From assembly GCA_944325255.1 (NCBI GenBank), contig CALUZH010000017.1, forward strand, positions 1-38,415: a DNA stretch of 38,415 bases, read 5' to 3'. The DNA is from an uncultured Erysipelotrichaceae bacterium. GTDB lineage: Bacteria > Bacillota_I > Bacilli_A > Erysipelotrichales > Erysipelotrichaceae. Below the pieces are notes generated by a model, which worked only from the letters and a program-made list of their open reading frames with translations, was not told where the DNA came from and did no database searches. Each line of letters starts with the position of its first letter. The first letter of the stretch is position 1. A program made the translations under genes and the position numbers. Shown piece by piece: positions 17,561 to 25,898 of this stretch.

Positions 17561-17728
17561 TTAACGAAGATTTTTAATGATGATCCAAACAAGATAGGAA
17601 AGCGACAAAATAAAGCCGGCAAATATGCCGATAACTATTTGCCCAAAAAGGTGACCGATATACATGCAAAAACCGAAAGTCATGACAATGGCAAAGGCCA
17701 TTTCCACAACATAAGCCAACATCTTCAT
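17561..17728 (-). CDS. Small two-helix membrane protein (AtpZ/AtpI-like)
   Basis: This 55-residue protein has two hydrophobic helices, about 7-23 ('VVEMAFAIVMTFGFCMY') and 29-50, and a basic C-terminus. The layout recalls the short AtpZ/AtpI proteins that accompany ATP synthase, but similarity is weak and no atp genes are nearby. No convincing ribosome binding site is visible. I use the ATG at 17728 because an upstream ATG at 17803 would run into the divergent addB start; the longer 80-residue reading remains possible. Confidence 0.5.
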   Translation of the reverse strand: MKMLAYVVEMAFAIVMTFGFCMYIGHLFGQIVIGIFAGFILSLSYLVWIIIKNLR

Positions 17729-17764
17729 ATATCTTAATTTTACATCCCTTTTTCTTAAATCCTG

Positions 17765-17770
17765 TATAAT
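17765..17770 (+). promoter_or_regulatory. -10 box of addB, 6 bases from the ATG
   Basis: The plus strand reads TATAATTAAAGCATG, almost the same string as before the HAD gene. No Shine-Dalgarno intervenes, so a leaderless addBA transcript is likely. A TTTACA lies upstream at 17739-17744 but with a long 20-base spacer. Confidence 0.6.
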
Positions 17771-17776
17771 TAAAGC

Positions 17777-20278
17777 ATGTCTGATTATCTTTTGAAAAGT
17801 CATGCAAAAAACTTTTTCTTAAATGCCCTTTTAGCCCATAATCAATGCGATTACCTGGTCGGCAGCCGACTTTTAACTTTAGAGGAACTTTTATATGCCG
17901 ATGTAGAAGTGCCGACCATCTATGATTTTTATGATGCCCTGCTTAAAATCCAAGACAGTCCTTTGCATAAAATGTTTAATGACTATGGTTTTATTGCCGA
18001 ACTCTACCAGGGCAAAAAAGAACTTGATATCTATGATGTCGCTATTGATGAGCTTGAGCTTGATAAAGAGCTTAAGGATATCTATGCCGCACTGCCTTTA
18101 TTTCCTTATCGGCAGATCAAGGCAAAGATCCAAAATAATGATTATAGTAAACTAAAAATTATTGACGAAGCTTATGACTATAATGATAATTTTTTTATTC
18201 AACAATTAATTGCCCAAAAGGCTACACTCATTCAAGATGAAAGGCCGGCAAATCATCAAAATTATCAATGTCTTTTCCAAAATAAGGGTCTATGCATCGA
18301 AGGCATGCTTCAATATATTATCAATAATAATATCGCTTTAAAGGATGTGGCAATTATAGTCCTGGACGGGGAAAGCAAGCTTTTAAAAAGTCTTTTAAAG
18401 GCCTATGGTCTTAGTTATTACAGTATTATCAATGATGAAGTAAATCCCCTTGCCTTAAAATTTATGACCCTTTTAGATTTCTATCAAAAAAGTGACCGCG
18501 CCAATCTTGAGGCCCTTTTAAATGTCTGCATCTTACCCTTTGCAAGCAAAGATTTAGCCAATTACCTAAAAAAATATAGTGCTGATACTTTTAATATCCA
18601 TGAAACTATAAGCCTTAGATCAAGTAATGAAAAGCTTAATGAAAGTTTTATTGCAGCTGAAAAAGAGCGTGAAGAAGCCTTGGCTTTCTTAAACCCCCTT
18701 ATGCAGGCCAAGGATTTTAAGGAAGCTATTATCATTGCCTATAATATGATCAATGATAAAAGTCTCAATGCCCGTCGCTTAAAAGCCTTCATTGAAAAAA
18801 ATCTTAAGTATTTGGATTTAAAATATTATTTTATCTTCCGTGAGGAATTGCAAAAGCTCCCTATAGCCAAACAAGAAAATGATGGCATCTTAATTGAAAG
18901 TCTTTTTGACGGTATTGTCCGCCCCTACCTTTTTATCTTAAATGCCAATCAAAATCTTTTCCCGGGTTTTAAGGGCCAAAGCGGTTTAATCAATGAAGAA
19001 GTCTTAAAGACTTCAAACTATCCCGCCCTGGATTTACGTTATCGTCATCATCTTGAGAGTCTGGCCTATCTGGAAAAATCTAAGGTCAGTTTTTATCTTT
19101 GCCCTAAGGGCAACTATGAGGGAAAAAGTGTCGAAGTTTCTTCCTTTATTGAAAATTATCCCCTCAAAGATTTAAGTCCCCTGGTCCTTGATGCCCCAAA
19201 AGAAAGCAAGCACGAGCTAAGCCAAGATGCCGCCAAGAAGGCCTTTTTAAAGGATAATGTTTGGCTTACTTCCGTATCGGCCGTTGAACAGTATCATGCC
19301 TGTCCCTATGCCTATTTCTTAAATTATGGCTTAAAACTTCGCGATACGGAAATTATGGCTTTTGATGCCGCCAGTTTTGGCCAGATCTTGCATGATATCA
19401 TGGCCCAAGCCTTAAATAAATATCATAAACAATATCCAAGTATTGATGATGCAACAATTGAAGAAATAATTGCTCCTTATTTTAAAGAATTGGCCAACTT
19501 ATATCCTCAAAAAGCCACCCAGCTTAAGATTAGCCACAATAAACTTTTAAGTTCTTTAAAAGTAGAGCTGGCCTTCCTTCAAGCTTTGGAAGCCCAAACA
19601 AGCTTCATTCCCCAAAAAGCCGAGGCCGCTTTTGAAGATTATTTTATTGATGAAGAAGATATAAAAATCAAAATCAAGGGTTTTATCGATCGTATTGATT
19701 ATAATGATGCTTACTTCCGTATCATCGACTATAAGACTTCAAGCCACACTTTAAATAAAAATGATTTAGAAAGCGGCAATAAATTACAATTGGCCACCTA
19801 TTTAGTAATGCTGGCCCAAAAAGATGATAAAAAAGCTTTGGGTGCCTATTATTTGAATCTCAATCATCCTTCCTTCAAATTTAATGATTTTAAATACGGC
19901 CTTACAAGAGGCTTGGAATATGAAGACCAGGATGAGGATAAGCTGTTTTTGGCAGAACATCGTTTAAACGGCATATCTGTTGAAGATATTAATGAATTTG
20001 GCGAAAACTTTCTTTATTTGGCTAACGGCAATAATAAAAAACATATCAGTAAAAACAGTCTTTGTGACATAGATGAATTAAAAAACCTCCTAAAAACGAT
20101 ATATAGTGAGCTTTATAAGGAACTCAGCTCCGGCAATATCGCCATCGATCCGAAAAAAGGTGCTTGTACCTACTGTAAGTATCGGAAAATCTGCCATTTT
20201 AAGGGCGGAAACTTCCGCAAAGACAAAATCTACTATCAATTTGCGCAACAAGAGGGAGAAAAAGATGAATTTCAATGA
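17777..20278 (+). CDS. addB: AddB-like nuclease subunit of AddAB
   Basis: This 833-residue protein is the B subunit of the AddAB (RexAB) helicase-nuclease that resects double-strand breaks. The C-terminal PD-(D/E)XK nuclease is clear: 'GQILHDIMAQAL' (about 535), 'GFIDRIDY' and 'RIIDYKTSS' (about 648-656), then 'LQLATYLVML'. Four cysteines that can hold the family's 4Fe-4S cluster lie in 'YHACPYAYF' (about 512) and 'CTYCKYRKIC' (about 796-805). It is much shorter than Bacillus AddB (about 1160 residues), and the N-terminus lacks a visible Walker A, so the helicase-like part looks reduced and non-ATPase. It overlaps addA by 14 bases. Confidence 0.88.
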   Translation: MSDYLLKSHAKNFFLNALLAHNQCDYLVGSRLLTLEELLYADVEVPTIYDFYDALLKIQDSPLHKMFNDYGFIAELYQGKKELDIYDVAIDELELDKELKDIYAALPLFPYRQIKAKIQNNDYSKLKIIDEAYDYNDNFFIQQLIAQKATLIQDERPANHQNYQCLFQNKGLCIEGMLQYIINNNIALKDVAIIVLDGESKLLKSLLKAYGLSYYSIINDEVNPLALKFMTLLDFYQKSDRANLEALLNVCILPFASKDLANYLKKYSADTFNIHETISLRSSNEKLNESFIAAEKEREEALAFLNPLMQAKDFKEAIIIAYNMINDKSLNARRLKAFIEKNLKYLDLKYYFIFREELQKLPIAKQENDGILIESLFDGIVRPYLFILNANQNLFPGFKGQSGLINEEVLKTSNYPALDLRYRHHLESLAYLEKSKVSFYLCPKGNYEGKSVEVSSFIENYPLKDLSPLVLDAPKESKHELSQDAAKKAFLKDNVWLTSVSAVEQYHACPYAYFLNYGLKLRDTEIMAFDAASFGQILHDIMAQALNKYHKQYPSIDDATIEEIIAPYFKELANLYPQKATQLKISHNKLLSSLKVELAFLQALEAQTSFIPQKAEAAFEDYFIDEEDIKIKIKGFIDRIDYNDAYFRIIDYKTSSHTLNKNDLESGNKLQLATYLVMLAQKDDKKALGAYYLNLNHPSFKFNDFKYGLTRGLEYEDQDEDKLFLAEHRLNGISVEDINEFGENFLYLANGNNKKHISKNSLCDIDELKNLLKTIYSELYKELSSGNIAIDPKKGACTYCKYRKICHFKGGNFRKDKIYYQFAQQEGEKDEFQ

Positions 20279-23200
20279 ACAACAATTGGCAGCTATAAAT
20301 CATCGCGGTCAAAATGTTTTGGTCTTTGCCTCGGCCGGGGGCGGCAAGACCACGGTCTTGGTTAATCGTTTATTGAAGCGCATCGTTGATGACCATATTG
20401 ATATCAGCAATATCTTGGCTTTGACTTTTACCGAAAATGCCGCCTTAAATATGAAAAAAAGGCTTGAAAAAGAGCTGAAGAAGCAAAAGACGGACCCCTT
20501 TATCGAAAAACAGATTGCCGCCCTGCAAACGGCCCAAATATCGACCATCCACGCCTTTTTCCTGGAACTTTTTAAAAGCTACTACTATCTTTTGGACCTA
20601 CCGAAAATGATGGCGGAAAATATCCTTGATGAAGGTCATGCCCAGGCCCTTTTTGATGAGGCCTTCTCAGAGGCTTCTTGTCAATTTTCCGATCTTCCTT
20701 TCTTGGATCAATATCTTAATGCTTCCCTTTTTGCCGATGACAATTTAAAAGCGGCCGTCAAAAAAATAATCAACAAGGCCAGAACCCGCCATGAACCTTT
20801 GGCCTGGCTCAAGCGTATTCAAGATCCCAAAGTAAATAAGCTTGAAGATATCAATACGCTTATTTGGGAATATTATCTTAGTGAACTCAAGGGCCAATTC
20901 AAGATTGCCGCTTTTTATTTACAAAAATTAGCGGCCGTCGATAGTGATCATCAAGAAGATCTTAAAAAGAAATCGGCCTTGATCAATGAACTTTTAAGCC
21001 TTGATGACTATCAGAAATTCTTAGAAAAGTGCTTCGTTTTAATGCGCTCCTTGCCAAATAAAAAAGATGAACTTTTTAAATATTATCGTCAGGAATTAAG
21101 CGATGTCTTTAAAACTATTGCCGAAAAACTGATGACTCCGGCCAATATCCTTAATTCCTATAATGAAGCCGCTTTAATTGCCGATAAACTTATTGCCTTA
21201 AGTATTAAGACCTATGAAATTCTTCAAAAAAAGAAAGAGGATGCCAAAGTTATGGACTTCAATGATTTTGAAATCTATGCTTGGCAAATTTTGCATTGCC
21301 AAAACGGCCGCATTGCCCATAAGCTCCAAAAACAGTATCAAGAAATTATGATTGATGAGTTTCAGGATACCAACGACAGCCAATTTGCCATTCTTAAGTT
21401 AATTTCCAATAACAATCTTTTCATTGTCGGCGATATTAAACAATCCATTTACCGTTTTCGTTATGCCAAACCGGAAATTATGGCCGGCCTTAAAAATGAT
21501 CCGACATATCATAAGATCCATATCCGCAATAATTATCGTTCCGCCCCCCATATCGTCGCTTTCAACAATATCCTTTTTAATAAGATCATGAATCTGAATG
21601 ACCATCTGGTTGATGAAAGCGATATGCAAATTCCTTTTAAAGAAGATGCCGAAGGAAAAAAAGTCATTATGAAATTAGCCTTTGGTGAAGATGAAAAAGC
21701 CTCTAAGGCTAAACTTTTAGCCAATACGGTCTATGAGCTGCACCAAAAGGGTGAAAGTTTCCGCAGCATCTGTATCTTAGTGGAAACCCATGAAGACAAA
21801 AAGCTTATCCGCCAATACTTAAATAATTATCATATCCCTTATTTCATTATCGACAATGCCAGCTACTTTGCTTCTTCAAGTTTGGATGTTATCGCTGCCT
21901 ATTGCCGCTTATTATTGGATAAGGATGATAGATATGCCGCTGTCACCGTCTTATCATCACCCCTATATAATTTAAGCGATGATGAACTTTTAAGATATCG
22001 GGATAATTTTATGGCCTACAAGCCTTTAAAAGATGACCTTTATCAGATGCAAAAAGCGGTCAAAGACAATCGCCTGGGACAAATAGTAGGCAGTATTTTA
22101 AATATTAATGATTACTATCGAAAGTATCTTGATGAAAAAGAAAAAGCCAATGTCGCCTTATTTTTGGAAAATCTCGACCGTTATGGTTTTAATACCCTAA
22201 GTGAACTGGTCGAATATATTGATCAAAGCCGTGATTTAAAGGCAGAAAACGCTTCGACCGTCGCTGAAGATGAAGATGTGGTCAAAGTCATGACCATTCA
22301 TGCTTCCAAGGGCTTGGAATTTGATAATTGCCTAATTTACAGCAGTCATCGCCAGCAGCTTAAAGAATCTTCCGATAATATTAATGTCGATGAAAAGCTG
22401 GGTCTTTGCCTTAGCTATCGTAAAAAAGCCAACGGTTTAGGTCAAAATACCTTAAAAAGAGCGGCCTTTTTAGCCAAAGAAAATGTTGCCGATTTACTCG
22501 AAGACCAAAGACTTTTATATGTTGCTCTTACCCGAGCCAAAAATAATCTCATCATCATTGATGCCTTTAAAAATGCGGATGAGCTTGATAAATGTCGCTT
22601 GCCTTTGGATTTGGGACTCTTTTATGCCCGCAAGGGTTTCACTGCCCTTATTTTAAGTGCCATGGGAAATGATGAACTTTTAAAACTTGAGACCTATCAA
22701 AGTCTTGAGGAATATGAACCACTAAAATATGCATATGCAAAAAAAGAAAAGGAATTGCCGCATGGTGAATATAATATCAAGGCAGTGGAAGATATATCGC
22801 CATCATCACTGGAAGAAGGACGCTTAGAACTGGCATTAGATCAAGGCGCCGCTATGGATTATGGTACGAGGATCCATAGGGTTTTAGAACTTTTGGATTT
22901 ACAAGAAACCGTCAATGAAAATACTATCCTCAATATTGACCAAGACCTTGCGCCTAAGGCTCTTTCATCCATCATGTATTTTGCCCAAAGTCCCTTAATT
23001 CAAGAAGCTTTAAAGGGTAAAATCCTTAAAGAATTTCCTTTTTATCTGAAAGAGGGAAATAAGCTCCTGCATGGCTTTATGGACTTTGTAGCGATTTTAG
23101 AAGATAAGATTATCTTAATTGATTATAAAAGTGATGCTATGAATTGCCCAAAGGAATTTATTGAGCGCTATCAAAACCAGCTTTTAGCTTATCAAGAGGT

Positions 23201-23282
23201 TCTTGAAAAAGTATATCATCTACCGATAGAAAGCTATATCTATGCCCTAAATCTTAAGGAATTTATTAAGATTGATAAATAA
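20265..23282 (+). CDS. addA: AddA helicase-nuclease subunit
   Basis: This 1005-residue UvrD-type helicase carries Walker A 'ASAGGGKTT' with Lys28, motif Ia 'ALTFTENAA', the DEXQ-type motif 'IDEFQDTND', 'GDIKQSIYRFR', 'VMTIHASKGLEFDNCL' and 'LLYVALTRAKNNL'. The C-terminal nuclease domain shows 'HGFMDFVAI', 'LIDYKSDAM' and 'YQNQLLAYQEVL'. It is shorter than the roughly 1230-residue Bacillus enzyme, in line with the reduced AddB. The ATG at 20265 is chosen because GGGAGA precedes it and the protein then starts with the family's 'NEQQLAAI'; upstream codons only shadow addB. Confidence 0.93.
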   Translation: MNFNEQQLAAINHRGQNVLVFASAGGGKTTVLVNRLLKRIVDDHIDISNILALTFTENAALNMKKRLEKELKKQKTDPFIEKQIAALQTAQISTIHAFFLELFKSYYYLLDLPKMMAENILDEGHAQALFDEAFSEASCQFSDLPFLDQYLNASLFADDNLKAAVKKIINKARTRHEPLAWLKRIQDPKVNKLEDINTLIWEYYLSELKGQFKIAAFYLQKLAAVDSDHQEDLKKKSALINELLSLDDYQKFLEKCFVLMRSLPNKKDELFKYYRQELSDVFKTIAEKLMTPANILNSYNEAALIADKLIALSIKTYEILQKKKEDAKVMDFNDFEIYAWQILHCQNGRIAHKLQKQYQEIMIDEFQDTNDSQFAILKLISNNNLFIVGDIKQSIYRFRYAKPEIMAGLKNDPTYHKIHIRNNYRSAPHIVAFNNILFNKIMNLNDHLVDESDMQIPFKEDAEGKKVIMKLAFGEDEKASKAKLLANTVYELHQKGESFRSICILVETHEDKKLIRQYLNNYHIPYFIIDNASYFASSSLDVIAAYCRLLLDKDDRYAAVTVLSSPLYNLSDDELLRYRDNFMAYKPLKDDLYQMQKAVKDNRLGQIVGSILNINDYYRKYLDEKEKANVALFLENLDRYGFNTLSELVEYIDQSRDLKAENASTVAEDEDVVKVMTIHASKGLEFDNCLIYSSHRQQLKESSDNINVDEKLGLCLSYRKKANGLGQNTLKRAAFLAKENVADLLEDQRLLYVALTRAKNNLIIIDAFKNADELDKCRLPLDLGLFYARKGFTALILSAMGNDELLKLETYQSLEEYEPLKYAYAKKEKELPHGEYNIKAVEDISPSSLEEGRLELALDQGAAMDYGTRIHRVLELLDLQETVNENTILNIDQDLAPKALSSIMYFAQSPLIQEALKGKILKEFPFYLKEGNKLLHGFMDFVAILEDKIILIDYKSDAMNCPKEFIERYQNQLLAYQEVLEKVYHLPIESYIYALNLKEFIKIDK

Positions 23283-23307
23283 TTGTTTAGTTTTAAAAAA
23301 TGCCCCC

Positions 23308-23336
23308 TTGAGAAAGAAAGGTAATTATGCTATATT
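23308..23336 (+). promoter_or_regulatory. Promoter of the GyrI-like gene
   Basis: TTGAGA (23308-23313) and TATATT (23331-23336) are 17 bases apart, and a strong AAAGGAGAGG ribosome binding site follows before the ATG at 23382. Confidence 0.65.
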
Positions 23337-23381
23337 TATATAGGTTTTCAGGAAGAAAACAATATTATAAAGGAGAGGAAA

Positions 23382-23882
23382 ATGGAACATCGTATTATCG
23401 ACATGCCAACATTCTTCTTTATTGGCAAGCTCGTGCGGACCAAGAAAAGTGAAAACCCAAGCTCCGCATTAGGCGAACTGGCTAAAAAGATGACTCCCGA
23501 AGTCGAAGCCGAATTAAAAAAATTATGCGACTTGCAGGTGAAGGACATCGTACACGTCACATACTCTACCGGCGAAGATTTCGACGATCCCAATGGTGAA
23601 ATTGTCCATCTTATCGGTGTAATATCTTCCAAAGAGATTCCCCATGACAAATATGCCGTTATTGAAATGCCGGCATGTGCCTGGGCAATATTCCCCAGTG
23701 AAGGAAAATTCCCTGAGTCCCTTCACGAAACTTTAAATGGCATTTACCTCGAGTGGCTCCCACACTCGGACTATAGCTTAGCCGCCCATATATCTTTTTC
23801 ATATACACGCGTAAACCCCCAAAATTATCAAAACGCTTATACAGAAATATGGGTTCCGGTTATGCCTTACTTCGAAGCTTAG
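23382..23882 (+). CDS. GyrI-like effector-binding domain protein
   Basis: This 166-residue protein looks like a free-standing GyrI-like (SOUL/AraC effector-binding) domain. It begins 'EHRIIDMPTFFFIGKLVRT', has 'YAVIEMPACAWAIFP' (about 86-100), 'LNGIYLEWLPHSDYSLA' and ends with the strand 'AYTEIWVPVMP' (about 150-160). These match the repeated beta-alpha-beta-beta units and the closing 'E.WVPV' typical of the family, which binds or hydrolyses small hydrophobic molecules. No DNA-binding domain is attached. It has its own promoter, a strong ribosome binding site and terminators after it, so it is probably monocistronic. Ligand unknown. Confidence 0.82.
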   Translation: MEHRIIDMPTFFFIGKLVRTKKSENPSSALGELAKKMTPEVEAELKKLCDLQVKDIVHVTYSTGEDFDDPNGEIVHLIGVISSKEIPHDKYAVIEMPACAWAIFPSEGKFPESLHETLNGIYLEWLPHSDYSLAAHISFSYTRVNPQNYQNAYTEIWVPVMPYFEA

Positions 23883-23900
23883 TCACTCGTGGGTATATGA

Positions 23901-23932
23901 AAAAGGGCCTTGCTTATGCAGGCTCTTTTTTT
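23901..23932 (+). terminator. Terminator of the GyrI-like gene
   Basis: AGGGCCT and AGGCTCT pair with one G-U around the loop TGCTTATGC and are followed by seven T residues. Confidence 0.8.
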
Positions 23933-23944
23933 ATTTTGAATAAT

Positions 23945-23997
23945 AAAAGATGGCTAATTGGTATTGAGCAGAAGTCTAACAAATAGCCATCTTTTTT
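23945..23997. terminator. Hairpin terminator downstream of trxA
   Basis: AAAAGATGGCTA and TAGCCATCTTTT are perfect complements about 27 bases apart, with T-rich tails in both directions. It lies 3 bases past the thioredoxin stop and can end transcripts from both sides. Confidence 0.75.
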
Positions 23998-24000
23998 CTA

Positions 24001-24312
24001 TTATTTTTTCAAGGCAGCTTCAATGAATTGCTTCATTTGGGCCTTAGGCTGATAGCCGCCGGTCTTAGCTACTACCTCACCATCCTTAAACATATAGATG
24101 GTCGGAATAGACATAATACCATATTGGGCAGCTAAAGCATTTTCTTCGTCGACATCAACTTTAATAAAGTTAACATCACTAAACTCAGCATCGAGTTCTT
24201 CAAGGATAGGGCTCAGCATCTTGCAAGGTCCGCACCAGGTAGCGAAGAAATCAACCAAGGTATAGCCTTTGGCTGTTATTTCCGTAAATTGGTTTTGATT
24301 TACTTTTTTCAT
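24001..24312 (-). CDS. trxA: Thioredoxin
   Basis: This 103-residue protein is a typical single-domain thioredoxin with active site WCGPCK (Cys27, Cys30), 'VDFFATWC' before it, the conserved cis-proline in 'MSIPTIYMFKDGE' (about 70-82), and a short C-terminal helix. It reduces protein disulfides in the cytoplasm. The ATG at 24312 is chosen because AAGGAGA lies 8 bases upstream; a TTG six codons earlier overlaps that site and is unlikely. It follows nagB by about 35 bases and may share its transcript. Confidence 0.96.
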   Translation of the reverse strand: MKKVNQNQFTEITAKGYTLVDFFATWCGPCKMLSPILEELDAEFSDVNFIKVDVDEENALAAQYGIMSIPTIYMFKDGEVVAKTGGYQPKAQMKQFIEAALKK

Positions 24313-24346
24313 AATTCTTGTCTCCTTCAACTTTGATTATAAGGGA

Positions 24347-25078
24347 CTAGTATGATTTTTCCAGCAATTTGCCCGCAGCCTTATCGATAATGACCACGAC
24401 ATCCGGATGCCTTTGTAAGATTGAAGCCGGCAAGCTTTCATCCACTTCCCCTTCAAGTAAGCCTTTGATGGCCTGGGCCTTATTTTCACCATTAGCCACC
24501 AATAAAACCTTCTTAGCTTTCATGATGGTTGCCAGACCCATCGTGCAGGCTTGGGTTGGCACTTCCTCACCAAGCGGATCAAAGAAGCGGGCATTATCCT
24601 TACGAGTAGAGGCCGTTAAATCAGTGACATGAGTCAAGCTTTCAAAAGAAGTTCCCGGTTCATTAAAACCGATATGGCCGTTAGAACCAATGCCCAAAAG
24701 CTGGATGTCAATCGGATGTTCATCAATCATCGCCTCATACTTTTGACAATTGGCTTCCACATCACCCAATCCCGAAGGCACATGGACATTGGCTTCCGGT
24801 ATAGCGATATGGTTAAATAAGTTTTCATGCATAAAAGTATAGTAACTTTCCTGATGATTTAAAGGCAAACCAACATATTCATCCAAATTAAAAGTTAAGA
24901 TGTCTTGGTAGTCAGTGCCGTTTTCTTCATGGTCCTTAATCATTTCCCGATAAAGACCGACCGGACTTGAACCGGTAGCCAAGCCTAAGACCTTGCCCGG
25001 CTTTAAAAATTCCTTAATGACCTTAAAAGCTTCTTTACTGACAGCTTCATAATCATCGACGATCAATACTTTAATCAT
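24347..25078 (-). CDS. nagB: Glucosamine-6-phosphate deaminase
   Basis: This 243-residue enzyme converts glucosamine 6-phosphate to fructose 6-phosphate and ammonia, linking amino sugars to glycolysis. Family marks are 'LGLATGSSPVGLYREM' (about 33-48), 'FNLDEYVGL' with the catalytic Asp (about 63-71), and 'LLGIGSNGHIGFNEPG' (about 128-143). The length fits short Gram-positive forms that lack the C-terminal allosteric tail of the E. coli enzyme. GGAGGA precedes the ATG and a TATAAT lies about 30 bases upstream. The only NagA-like gene in the window is the degenerate one at 14365-15261, so the deacetylase may be elsewhere or absent. Confidence 0.96.
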   Translation of the reverse strand: MIKVLIVDDYEAVSKEAFKVIKEFLKPGKVLGLATGSSPVGLYREMIKDHEENGTDYQDILTFNLDEYVGLPLNHQESYYTFMHENLFNHIAIPEANVHVPSGLGDVEANCQKYEAMIDEHPIDIQLLGIGSNGHIGFNEPGTSFESLTHVTDLTASTRKDNARFFDPLGEEVPTQACTMGLATIMKAKKVLLVANGENKAQAIKGLLEGEVDESLPASILQRHPDVVVIIDKAAGKLLEKSY

Positions 25079-25135
25079 AATTCCTCCGTTTTTTCCTTTT
25101 CGTATTATAGCATTTTAAAACACTGCCTTAAAAGT

Positions 25136-25897
25136 TTAAGACAAAAACAAGGCTTGATAATTGGCGGCCATTTGTTTTTGCAATAATAAAGGATCAATAC
25201 CTAAAATCTGGGCCGCACACTCCCCGGTCTTGGCGACAAAGGATGGTTCATTGCGTTTTCCCCGATAGGGAACCGGACTTAAGTAAGGCGCATCGGTTTC
25301 GATTAGAAGACGATCCAAAGGGACAACTTTTAAGGCTTCTTTAGGCTCTTTGGCATTTTTAAAAGTCAAGGTTCCCGAAAAAGATATATACATGCCAAGC
25401 TTAACAAATTCCCTGGCCATCTCTTTCGATTCGCTGAAACAATGCATTACCCCCTTCACCGGATGAGCCTTTAAAATATCATAGGTATCTTTTACCGCAT
25501 CGCGGGTATGGACAATTATTGGTTTATGCAGCTTATTGGCCAATTCTATTTGTTTGATAAAGATGGCTTTTTGCAGGTCCTTATTGTCTTTGCGCCAATG
25601 ATAATCAAGACCGATTTCACCGATGGCTTTAATGCGCTTATCATTAAGGCACAAGTCATATATCTGATCCATGGTCTTTTCATCCATTTGCGATACATCG
25701 CCCGGATAAATGCCTAAAGCCAAATCAAATAACAAGCCCGGATGTTTAAAAGCGGCACTTTTATAAAACTCTTCAACATTTAAAGATACAACCATCGCTC
25801 TTAAAACATCAGCCTTAAGCATCCGCTTGTAGACCTCATTAATATCCCCATCAAAGGCCTTATCGTTAATATGGGTATGTGAATCAATCCAAGCCAT
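25136..25897 (-). CDS. TatD-family metal-dependent deoxyribonuclease
   Basis: This 253-residue TIM-barrel hydrolase shows the TatD metal-ligand motifs in order: 'DSHTHIND' (about 4-11), 'IGEIGLDYHW' (about 92-101), 'KPIIVHTRDA' (about 124-133), 'VMHCFSES' (about 149-156) and 'IETDAPYLSPVPYRGKRNEP' (about 199-218). TatD proteins are Mg-dependent 3'-5' exonucleases linked to DNA repair and degradation. The start lies 1 base after the mnmE stop, so the two are co-translated. The close relative YabD is similar, and the exact subgroup cannot be fixed here. Confidence 0.92.
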   Translation of the reverse strand: MAWIDSHTHINDKAFDGDINEVYKRMLKADVLRAMVVSLNVEEFYKSAAFKHPGLLFDLALGIYPGDVSQMDEKTMDQIYDLCLNDKRIKAIGEIGLDYHWRKDNKDLQKAIFIKQIELANKLHKPIIVHTRDAVKDTYDILKAHPVKGVMHCFSESKEMAREFVKLGMYISFSGTLTFKNAKEPKEALKVVPLDRLLIETDAPYLSPVPYRGKRNEPSFVAKTGECAAQILGIDPLLLQKQMAANYQALFLS

Positions 25898-25898
25898 T

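Noticed and set aside
17574-17807. An alternative 77-codon minus-strand frame overlapping the small membrane protein
   Set aside because: It is cysteine- and histidine-rich with no clear start site; the other frame gives two clean membrane helices.
20106-20264. An earlier start for AddA within addB
   Set aside because: The extra 53 residues are a frame-shadow of addB; the ATG at 20265 has a ribosome binding site and the expected family N-terminus.
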